The notes under the pieces are model-generated. The model was given only the letters and a program-made list of their open reading frames with translations. It ran no database searches and had not been told where the DNA came from. The translations under genes and the position numbers were made by a program. A stretch of 64,000 nt of DNA. Source: Planctomycetota bacterium. GTDB taxonomy: Bacteria > Planctomycetota > MHYJ01 > WSZJ01 > JACPWG01. The stretch spans positions 1-64,000 of the forward strand of contig JACPWG010000008.1 of NCBI GenBank assembly GCA_016197205.1, written 5' to 3'. Below are positions 47,172 to 54,496 of the stretch, in pieces; within the stretch, counting starts at the first letter, position 1; each line of letters begins with the position of its first letter.

Positions 47172-48116
47172 ATGGGCACAACCCGCAGCCACGCAGCGCC
47201 GGCCCCGAACCGCCGACGCGACCGCTACGAATGCGACGAGCACGGCCGTGAGCTCTACCCCGGCGACGTGGAGGACGCCATGCCCGAAGGCAACTGGCCC
47301 CGCTGGCAGGCCAACTACCTTTTCGACACGCTCCATCGCTTCGTCGTCATTCCGGAACACGACTCGGCCTACGCCAACCTCCCCATCTACCATGAGCGCG
47401 GCACTTCGAAGCACGTCTCGCCCGATGTCTTTTTTGCGCCCGGCGTGCCTTACGAAGTGCGCCGCCGGAGTTACTGCCTTTGGGAGTCGGGTATCACGCC
47501 GCAGGTCGTGTTCGAAATCCTGTCGCGCGGTTCGGAAGTAAAGGACCGCGTCGCCAACCGCCGGCTCTACGAGGCCCTCGGCATCGCCGAATACTACTGG
47601 TTCGAGCCGGACACCTGCAGGTTGGAGGCGCTGGAGCTGGACCCTGCCACGGGGCTCTACCGCGAACGGACGGCGGACGCGGAGGGGCGGTTTTTCAGCG
47701 CGGGGCTGAGTCTTCACGTCGGCGTGGAGCGCGACCGGATCGGGCTGTATCGCGGAGGCAGGTATCTCCCGCCGCCCGCGGAGTTGCTGGCCGAAGCGCA
47801 AGCGTTGCGCGCCGCGGCGGAAGAGGCGCGGGCCGACGCGGAAGAGGCTCGGGCGGAGGCGGAACGCGCGCGCGCCCTGGAGGCCGCCGCCCGGGCGGAG
47901 GCGGAACGCGCGCGCGCGCTGGAGGCCGCCGCCCGAGCGGAGGCGGAACGCTCCCGCGACCTCGAGGCCGCCGCGCGGGCGGAGGCCGAGCGAGCCCGCG
48001 CCGCGGCCGAGGTTGAGCTCCGCAGCCTCCGCGAGGAACTGGAGCGTCTGCGCCCATCGGGCCGCGGCACACCCGGCGACGCCGGTGCCGACCCTTCGTC
48101 CCCACCGTTCAGATGA
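47172..48116 (+). CDS. Uma2 family protein with C-terminal coiled coil
   Basis: A 314-residue protein. Residues 25-195 are an Uma2 domain: SPDVFFAPGVPYE near 95, PQVVFEILSRGSEVKDR near 120, and YEALGIAEYYWFEPD. The last 110 residues are heptad-like repeats of the type AEAERARALEAAAR, repeated four times, predicted to form a coiled coil. CGGAG lies 7 bases before the ATG. It belongs to a different Uma2 subgroup from the 32586/53290 pair. Confidence 0.87.
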   Translation: MGTTRSHAAPAPNRRRDRYECDEHGRELYPGDVEDAMPEGNWPRWQANYLFDTLHRFVVIPEHDSAYANLPIYHERGTSKHVSPDVFFAPGVPYEVRRRSYCLWESGITPQVVFEILSRGSEVKDRVANRRLYEALGIAEYYWFEPDTCRLEALELDPATGLYRERTADAEGRFFSAGLSLHVGVERDRIGLYRGGRYLPPPAELLAEAQALRAAAEEARADAEEARAEAERARALEAAARAEAERARALEAAARAEAERSRDLEAAARAEAERARAAAEVELRSLREELERLRPSGRGTPGDAGADPSSPPFR

Positions 48117-48215
48117 GCTCGTCGTCGCCGACGCTTGCACGCGCAGGGAGCGCTTCGAGCGGCTTGACCCGGGCCTTCGCCCGTCCGGCGCGCGCTGTCC
48201 GAACGGCAGCACACC

Positions 48216-48807
48216 TCACTCGCACTCCAGCGCCTCGACGATGTTCAGCCGCGCCGCCCGCCCGCTCGGGTAGAAGGCCGCGAACAGGACCGCCGCGAAA
48301 ACGACCGACACCTCGACCGCCACGCGGCCGGCCGGGACGTGGTACCCGGTCGACCAGCCCGTCGCCTGCAGGTTCACGGTCGTCACGCTCTCGTAGCCGA
48401 GCACCAGCCCCGCCACCACGCCGAGCAGGCACGCGGCGGCGCCCATGAGCGCGGCCTCCAGCATCACGACCCGCCGCACTTGCCCGCGCAGCACGCCGAT
48501 CTCGCGCGAGCGATCGAGCACGTTCGCAAGGAGCGTGTTCAGGATCCCCAGCACCGCGACGAGGAGCGCGACGAACTCCAGGGCGTAGCTCACCCGAAAG
48601 CTCTGGTCGATGACCGACTCGATCTCGCCGCGCAACTCGCGATTCGACATCACGAAGAGCCGGTACTTCGCGCCGTACCGCTTCACCAGGTCCGCACGCG
48701 CGGCCTCCAGGTCCGCGCCCGCCGCCACGAAGGCGTCCAGGACGTCGATCCGCGGGTCTTCCCAGTATTTCAAATAGGTCGCCCGGTCCATCTGCACCAC
48801 GCCCTGG
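48216..48807 (-). pseudogene. C-terminal fragment of an ABC permease (duplicate of the 54497 gene)
   Basis: Reading from 48807 to the stop at 48216, this copy encodes the last 190 or so residues of the FtsX-like permease at 54497-57052, starting GVVQMDRATYLKYW and ending NIVEALECE. It is nearly identical except for an 18-base in-frame deletion (AIGSRR lost). Homology stops abruptly after GCCCTGG at 48807. The adjoining part of the same gene reappears at 53018. It has no start of its own and is judged non-functional. Confidence 0.85.
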
Positions 48808-49343
48808 GCCTCGACGCGATCCATCGCGCGGGCGCGATCCATCGCGACCTGAAGCCCTCGAACACCCTCATCCGACGTGACGGCACGGCCTGCATCCTCG
48901 ATCTGGGCCTCGTCCGCGGCATGGAACGGCAGTTCTCCGCACTGACGCAGTCCGGGTCTTTCCTGGGCACCCCAGCCTACATGGCGCCGGAGCCGGCGCT
49001 CGACCCGAGGAAGGCCACGGCTACAAGCGACCAGTATTCGCTCGGCGCGACGCTCTTCCACGCCCTTTGCGGCGCCCCACCCTTTCGCTCGCTGCCGATG
49101 TCAGCGATCCTGGTCGAGCTGCAGCACGGTCACATCCCGCGCATGCCGGACGAAGCGCGGCGCGTGCCGTCCGCTGTGCGAGCTCTGGTGGAGAAATTGA
49201 TGGCCGCGGACGCGGCCGATCGCTACCCGGGACTCGAGGCGGCGGCCGCGGGAATTGCCGACGCCCTCAAGCGCCCGTACGGAGGCGCCCGAGAGGGCAG
49301 CCCCGACACTCAGGAACCGGGCGGAGGCCCACAGCCGGGATAG
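48807..49343 (+). pseudogene. Ser/Thr kinase C-lobe fragment
   Basis: It begins inside a kinase catalytic domain at GLDAIHRAGAIHRDLKPSN and continues through DLG (for DFG), GTPAYMAPEP, and YSLGATLFHALCGAPPF to a short tail. The glycine loop, the ATP-binding lysine and the rest of the N-lobe are absent. Upstream, the frame only runs antisense through the permease fragment. The break coincides with the rearrangement junction. Confidence 0.8.
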
Positions 49344-49366
49344 GGCAAAGCCAAGGGGATTCTCCG

Positions 49367-50851
49367 ATGGCAGGGGACAAGGACGAACCCGCGAGCGGGT
49401 GCGACGGGCCATGCGCGGACTCACGTGGCGGGATCGCACCACCGGACGCGAAGACCACGCCCGTTCATGCCGTCGGCGAGCCGACGGCGGTGCAGGGGCC
49501 TGCCGCAGGGCCCTTTTCACCGACCATGCCCGTCCCGGGCGCCGCTCCATCCCCGTTCGGCCCGGGCCTTCGAACATCCTCGGAAGGTAGCGGACCCGCG
49601 CGCGGTCCGCGCCGCCTCGGGCCCTACCAGCTCGGCGAGGAGCTGGGCCAAGGGGGCTTCGGACGCGTCTACCGGGCACGCCATACCGGCCTTGGCGCCG
49701 AGTGCGCGGTCAAGGTCCTGATCGCGGGCGAGCCCGCCGCTCCCGAGTCCATCGCCCGGTTCCAGCGCGAGGCGGCATTCGTCGCCCGGATGGGCAAGCA
49801 CCCGAACATCGTCGGAGTCCATGATTTCGGCGCGGAGGGAGCGCTCGCCTGGTACGCGATGGAACGGGTCGAGGGCGAATCGCTCCACGCGGCGCGGCGA
49901 GCACGCGTCTTCTCATGGGAGGAGACCGCCGGCCTGGTGGACAAAATCGCCCGCGCGTTGCAGTTCGCGCACGAGCAGCGCGTGATTCACCGGGATCTGA
50001 ATCCGAAGAACGTAGTGCTGCGAGCCGCGGACGGGGAGCCACAGGTGTTGGACTTCGGGCTGGCGCAGGAGCAGGCGGCGCACTCGGCGGAGGCGGGGGA
50101 CGACTCGGGGGGGGTGACGATGCCGCGACCGGCGGCGGGACGCACGGCCGCGGGCTATCCGATCGCGACCGCCGCCTATCGCGCCCCCGAGCAGGAGCTG
50201 GGCGACTTGGCGGCGATCGACGCGCGCACGGATGTCTACGGCATCGGCGGAATCCTCTACGAGCTGCTGACCGGAGGCCCGCCACACCCGGGAGATTACC
50301 CGCGAAACGTCGAATCGATCGTGAACGGCGACGTGACGCCGCCGCGCCGGGTACGGCGCGAGATCCCGCGCGACCTGGAGACGAACTGCCTGAAGTGCCT
50401 GGCGCCGGAGCGGGAGCGCCGCTACGCGCCCGCTCTCGACGTGGCGGAAGACCTCGCGCGCTGGCGGTGCGGCGAACCGGTGCCGGCGAGCCGGCCGAGC
50501 GTGGCCTACCGTGCGTGGCGCTGGTCGGTACGCCGCAAGGCGGTGGTCCCGCCGGTCGCGGCGCTGCGCGAGGGATGGTTGCGGGGCTCGACGGGAACCC
50601 GGACGCGGAGCGCCTGCTGTTGGATGCCTTGCAGGAGGACGCAGGACTCGTGGAAGTGCATTCCGCGCTTGCCGGAATTGCGACGGCGCGCGAGGACTTC
50701 GAGGAGGCGGCCCGCCGGTACGAGGTGGGATGGAAGTCCGACCTTGGGTATTTCGACAACGTTGTCGGACTTGGAAACGTCTTGCGTCAAGCCGCTGATC
50801 GAGCCGAGGGTCAAGGGCGGGACGGGGGCGAACTACGACGGCGCGGCCTGA
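49367..50851 (+). CDS. Ser/Thr protein kinase, probably frameshifted at its C-terminus
   Basis: The first 400 residues are a kinase with a 90-residue Pro/Gly-rich lead. It has GQGGFGRVY, K116 and HRDLNPKN (208-215), in which the catalytic-loop lysine is Asn, then LDFGLA and YRAPEQELG. AAGGGG supports the ATG. Near 50565 the domain end (RAWRWSVRRKAVVPP) runs into a reading frame that is the wrong phase for the TPR protein overlapping it. The last 90 residues here, rich in Arg and Cys, are therefore probably not meaningful. No TM helix is seen, unlike most relatives. Confidence 0.7.
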   Translation: MAGDKDEPASGCDGPCADSRGGIAPPDAKTTPVHAVGEPTAVQGPAAGPFSPTMPVPGAAPSPFGPGLRTSSEGSGPARGPRRLGPYQLGEELGQGGFGRVYRARHTGLGAECAVKVLIAGEPAAPESIARFQREAAFVARMGKHPNIVGVHDFGAEGALAWYAMERVEGESLHAARRARVFSWEETAGLVDKIARALQFAHEQRVIHRDLNPKNVVLRAADGEPQVLDFGLAQEQAAHSAEAGDDSGGVTMPRPAAGRTAAGYPIATAAYRAPEQELGDLAAIDARTDVYGIGGILYELLTGGPPHPGDYPRNVESIVNGDVTPPRRVRREIPRDLETNCLKCLAPERERRYAPALDVAEDLARWRCGEPVPASRPSVAYRAWRWSVRRKAVVPPVAALREGWLRGSTGTRTRSACCWMPCRRTQDSWKCIPRLPELRRRARTSRRRPAGTRWDGSPTLGISTTLSDLETSCVKPLIEPRVKGGTGANYDGAA

Positions 50852-52035
50852 GGGCGATCGAGGAGGCGCTGGGTCGCGACCCTGGGCAGGCGGACCTACT
50901 CTTGACCCTGGCGACGCTCCGGTATGCGGAGGGCTGTGCACTCCGACTGCGCGGGAAGGACGCCACGGTGGAGTTCTCCGGTGCCATTGCTGCCCTCGAT
51001 GGGGCCATGGCGATCCAGCCGAACTCCGCCGAAACTGCCATCAACCAAGCGGCCTTGTACCGAGAGCTTGGCGACGAGAAGCGGGACCGCGGGCAGGACC
51101 CCGCGGACGAATATCGCAGGGCTATGGCAGGCTGCAACCGGGCCCTTGAGATCAACCCGAAAAACGCCGCGGCCGCGAACAACCAGGCGAATGTCTTCGC
51201 ATCGCTCGGCGACAGGAAGCTCGCCCGCGGTGTGGACCCGACGGACGAATACCGGAAGGCTCTGGCGGGATTCGACCGGGCCCTGGCCATCAACCCAACA
51301 TATGCTGCGGCTGCGGCCAACCAAGCCCTCGTCTACCGGTCGCTTAGCGACCAGAAGCTCGGCCGTGGAGAGGACCCGACCGACGAATTCAGAAAGTCAC
51401 TTCAGGGTCATGCCCTCGCCACTCGACTTGATCCAGCGCTTTGGCAGGCCCACGCCAACCGCGGGCTCCTCCTCGAAATCCTGGGACAGCCGTCCGAGGC
51501 AATCAGAGCCTACGAGGCGGCCTTGGCCATCGCCGGCGATGCGGCCGCTTCCTTCCGACCGCGTCTCGCCCGCGCGCGCGCCACCGTCGCGGGCCATCCG
51601 TGGGCCGCCCCTCCCGCTCACGCCGACAATTTCGTCGATCTCGGCCACTACGCCACTGCCCGTCCTCTGTACGAACAAGCCCTGGCCGCCTGGGACGCCG
51701 ACCTGAGGCAACTCCCCGAGGCCGATCGAATCGCCCGACTCACAGACCCCTCCACCTGCGCAATGCTCGGCAACGCTCACTACAACCTCGCCTGCCTCCT
51801 TGCCCTCGCCTCCACCGGCAGAGTTGGGCCGACCGCGCAGGTCGCACCCGCACCGGTAGACGCCGCCGAGGCCGCACGCCTCCACGATGCCGCATTCGAG
51901 CACGTCCGCGCAGCGCTCGCCCTTGGCTACGCCGATGCCGGCCAACTCGCCGCTGACGCCGACCTCGCGCCACTTCACGACGACCCCCGCCGGCAAGGAA
52001 TTCTGGACGCGCTTCCGAAAAGATCCCGGAGGTAG
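50575..52035 (+). CDS. TPR protein with 46-residue repeats, likely the detached C-terminus of the preceding kinase
   Basis: A 486-residue frame from ATG 50575. Helical repeats run throughout. In the middle are three successive units of 46 residues ending RGxDPxDEYRKA (for example AINPTYAAAAANQALVY, then LGRGEDPTDEF), so each TPR carries a 12-residue insertion. The C-terminal 150 residues are further TPR-like helices with YNLACLLALAS. It overlaps the kinase frame by 277 bases in another phase. Relatives normally have kinase and TPR in one chain, so either one base was lost or gained, or the fragments were joined by deletion. Confidence 0.72.
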   Translation: MVAGLDGNPDAERLLLDALQEDAGLVEVHSALAGIATAREDFEEAARRYEVGWKSDLGYFDNVVGLGNVLRQAADRAEGQGRDGGELRRRGLRAIEEALGRDPGQADLLLTLATLRYAEGCALRLRGKDATVEFSGAIAALDGAMAIQPNSAETAINQAALYRELGDEKRDRGQDPADEYRRAMAGCNRALEINPKNAAAANNQANVFASLGDRKLARGVDPTDEYRKALAGFDRALAINPTYAAAAANQALVYRSLSDQKLGRGEDPTDEFRKSLQGHALATRLDPALWQAHANRGLLLEILGQPSEAIRAYEAALAIAGDAAASFRPRLARARATVAGHPWAAPPAHADNFVDLGHYATARPLYEQALAAWDADLRQLPEADRIARLTDPSTCAMLGNAHYNLACLLALASTGRVGPTAQVAPAPVDAAEAARLHDAAFEHVRAALALGYADAGQLAADADLAPLHDDPRRQGILDALPKRSRR

Positions 52036-52171
52036 TCGAGTCCGCCCCCTCGTCTCTGAAGGCAAGTTCCCCTCTCGCTGCGAGCCCGGCTCCTGGTAGA
52101 GTGGTCGCCAGAGGAGAATGCGACCCGCACGCACGGCGGCATCAAACCTCTGAGATCGTAGGAGACGCGAC

Positions 52172-52402
52172 ATGCCCGGTCGAATTGCGATAGACCCCGA
52201 CGTGTGCCATGGACAAGCATGCGTCCGCGGCACCCGCATCCCCGTACACCAAATCGTCCGCATGCTGGCAAATGGCGATAGCATGGAGGACCTAATCCTC
52301 GACTTCCCTTCCCTCACGACCAAGGATGTCCGGGCTTGTCTCGACTACGCGGCAACCCTCGCCGAGGAACAGGTTTCCCCTCTCGGCGAGTGCCGCGGGT
52401 GA
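52172..52402 (+). CDS. DUF433 family protein (probable antitoxin)
   Basis: A 76-residue protein: IAIDPDVCHGQACVRGTRIPV, then VRMLANGDSMEDLILDFPSL and the C-terminal helix. This is the compact winged-helix DUF433 fold. Such proteins are regularly encoded just before DUF5615 PIN-like proteins and are thought to be their antitoxins. AGGAG lies 8 bases upstream. It is followed after three bases by its partner. Confidence 0.9.
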   Translation: MPGRIAIDPDVCHGQACVRGTRIPVHQIVRMLANGDSMEDLILDFPSLTTKDVRACLDYAATLAEEQVSPLGECRG

Positions 52403-52405
52403 TCC

Positions 52406-52783
52406 GTGAAAGTCCTGATCGACGAGAACATCCCGCGCATGACCGCGGCCGCCCTGCCGGCCCTGGGCCACGACGTGCGGGACGTCCGCGGTATCCATCT
52501 GCAGGGTCTGCCGGATCCTCGGCTTTGGGACGAAGCCCAGAGAGAGTCCCGCCTCCTCATCACGACCGACAAGGGTTTTGCGCTGCGCCGGCAAGATTCG
52601 CACCACGGCCTTCTCATCGTGCGGCTCCGACAACCGACTCGGCAGAAAATCCACGACCGTGTGAGGCGTGCCCTCGCACGCTACCGCCCGGAAGAGTGGC
52701 CCGGCCTCCTCGTCGTCATGCGGGATGCCGTACAGAGCGTGTGGCGCGCTCCCTCGCGTCGCAGACGCCAGAAACCGCTGTGA
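52406..52783 (+). CDS. DUF5615 PIN-like protein (probable toxin)
   Basis: A 125-residue protein with a GTG start. MKVLIDENIPRMTAAALPALGHD carries the first acidic residue of the PIN-like fold, LITTDKGFA the second, and the LLIVRLRQPTRQKI block follows. PIN-like proteins of this group are predicted RNases neutralised by the DUF433 partner. The last dozen residues are Arg-rich. Confidence 0.88.
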   Translation: MKVLIDENIPRMTAAALPALGHDVRDVRGIHLQGLPDPRLWDEAQRESRLLITTDKGFALRRQDSHHGLLIVRLRQPTRQKIHDRVRRALARYRPEEWPGLLVVMRDAVQSVWRAPSRRRRQKPL

Positions 52784-53017
52784 TTCTCTCGGCCGGTCTT
52801 CCTCCGAACGAAAACCTCCGCGCACGAAAACCACAGGATCCAGAAGTAGAGCGGGCACTCTGTCCCGCGGCATAACCAGCCGGGGCTTCGCGTCTCGGCA
52901 GGCAAGAACCTGGGATGCTCCTCACGCGCGGGCGACGGGCACACCCTCATCCGGCGAGGTCGCGAGCCGGAAGCCATTCCGAGCAGGGTAGGAGACGGTG
53001 CTCATTCGAGGTGGGAC

Positions 53018-53157
53018 GCGAAGTCCAGGTGGATGCCCGCCACCCGAAATCTGATGCGCCCAGCCGGCGTGTCGAGGAAGATCGTCTCATGCAGCTTCGT
53101 GCCGGGCCGGGCCGCGAAGTTCTGCGAGATGAGCACGCGGTCCCCCGGCTCGCGGGG
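53018..53157 (-). pseudogene. Internal fragment of the duplicated ABC permease
   Basis: On the minus strand it encodes GDRVLISQNFAARPGTKLH through VAGIHLDFAS, matching 55113-55250 of the intact permease. It is the stretch that would immediately precede the fragment at 48216-48807; only six bases (55107-55112 of the intact copy) are missing between them. Homology ends near 53157. The rest of 52784-53289 has no other gene. Confidence 0.85.
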
Positions 53158-53221
53158 GCCCTGGCGGCCACTTGGCGCCTCGGCCTCCCCCCTCCAGGCA
53201 GCGGCTTGCGCCACTTTTTGC

Positions 53222-53251
53222 TTGAACGCCGCCGACAACGCGACCTACAAT
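53222..53251 (+). promoter_or_regulatory. Sigma-70-like promoter of the second short Uma2 gene
   Basis: TTGAAC (53222-53227), 18 bases, then TACAAT (53246-53251), about 40 bases before the ATG. Confidence 0.6.
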
Positions 53252-53289
53252 CCGCTCATAGACCTACATCTCCTGCCAGGATCCGAGCC

Positions 53290-53913
53290 ATGAGCAACGG
53301 GAAGCCACGAGCCGCGACCCTGCCAAGGGGCGCCGACTTTGGTCGGCTCGACCCCGAGGGGCTGGGTCCCACGAGGGCCGGGGACTTCGAGACCTGGGAG
53401 CAGGATGAAGAGAACCCCATCGAGTTGATCGGAGGGTGGGTACTGCCGATGCCTCCTGGCAACTTCGAAGCGGGGGAGTCGTCGCTGGATCTTGCGTCCG
53501 TCCTCCGGGCCATCGCGAAGGAGAAGGGCTGGCGGATCTCCCAGGACGCAAGACACCGCCTCCCGGTGCCGAGGGACACGGTCGTTTACCCGGACATCGC
53601 CATCCACAGGGCGCGGGTGGTCAAGTACATCCCCGGGACGGAGACCATCGGCCGGGTTCCCGACCTCGTGGTGGAGATCCTCGGCAAGAAGTCGTACGAC
53701 CGGGACATCGCACCGCGGGGCGTGAAATTCCTGGCCTACCAATCCAGCGGTGTCCAGGAGTATTACTACACGTGGCCTGACGGCCGCGAGGCCTCCGGCT
53801 TCGCCCTCCGCCGCGGAATGTACGTGCCGCTCCTCCGCGACCGGGAGGGGTTCTTCGCGAGCGCCCTCCTCGATCACCGCGTTCGCCTCGTCGAGGCGGC
53901 AGCGAAGCGCTGA
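53290..53913 (+). CDS. Uma2 family protein
   Basis: A 207-residue paralogue of the 32586 gene, sharing the blocks PIELIGGWVLPMPPG, SQDARHRLPVPRDTVVYPD, VPDLVVEILG and KFLAYQSSGVQEYY almost residue for residue. Asp and Glu of the putative nuclease site are present. AGGA lies 9 bases before the ATG at 53290. It stands alone, next to the permease fragment. Confidence 0.87.
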   Translation: MSNGKPRAATLPRGADFGRLDPEGLGPTRAGDFETWEQDEENPIELIGGWVLPMPPGNFEAGESSLDLASVLRAIAKEKGWRISQDARHRLPVPRDTVVYPDIAIHRARVVKYIPGTETIGRVPDLVVEILGKKSYDRDIAPRGVKFLAYQSSGVQEYYYTWPDGREASGFALRRGMYVPLLRDREGFFASALLDHRVRLVEAAAKR

Positions 53914-54193
53914 GCGCCGAACTTCACCTCGTCGGGCGCCCCCACACGGTCAAGAAACCCGATCGGGACGCGGTCCAGGATCGCCCTTCGGGTCTTGAGC
54001 TCGGACTTGGCTCCTCTGAGGCGACCCTTTCACTTCCGCTGTGAGTGGAGTTTCAGCGCCTCGGAGAGCCTCTGGGGGAGCTCGAGTCGTTCCCGAACCA
54101 AGTCCCCGTCCGGGTTCCGCTCGGGCCATGCGAGTGCGAAGGCCCGGGCGGCAGGGCGGCGAACCGGCGCGAGCGCGGACCGGGGCCGCCACG
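53914..54193. other. Non-coding gap
   Basis: A minus-strand frame near 54030-54140 reads AWPERNPDGDLVRERLEL and could be a gene remnant, but it has no start or partner. Nothing else is seen before repeat F. Confidence 0.35.
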
Positions 54194-54280
54194 GCCTAAC
54201 GCGGGTAGCCGCAACCAAAGACGAACACGGGTGCTACGCTTGTGGCACCCCTCACCCCGACCCTCTCCCCTACGAGGGGA
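54194..54280. repeat. Repeat F, copy 2
   Basis: GCCTAACGCGGGTAGCC to CCCTCTCCCCTACGAGGGG, the inverted counterpart of 41720-41805. Its end forms a 10-bp CCCTCTCCCC/GGGGAGAGGG hairpin. Confidence 0.8.
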
Positions 54281-54295
54281 GAGGGTGGCTGTTGT

Positions 54296-54332
54296 CCTGC
54301 AACATTTGCGCTCGCCGTGCAAATGTTGCAGG
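54296..54332. repeat. Perfect 14-bp hairpin between convergent genes
   Basis: CCTGCAACATTTGC (54296-54309) and GCAAATGTTGCAGG (54319-54332) pair fully across a 9-base loop. It lies between the converging Uma2 and permease genes; no T-run follows. It could be a terminator or an operator-like palindrome. Confidence 0.6.
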
Positions 54333-54496
54333 GCAATCGCATAGCCCCACACACGCGCTTGCTCCCGCACAACGACCACCTGCCGGCTACGAGCCGGCCT
54401 ATCTCCGCCCACAGCCGCGTCGAGGTCGGCATCCACCTCCTTCTCGACGAGCCGCGGGTCGCGGAGTCGATCCGTCTCTGTTGACGACGTGACCGC

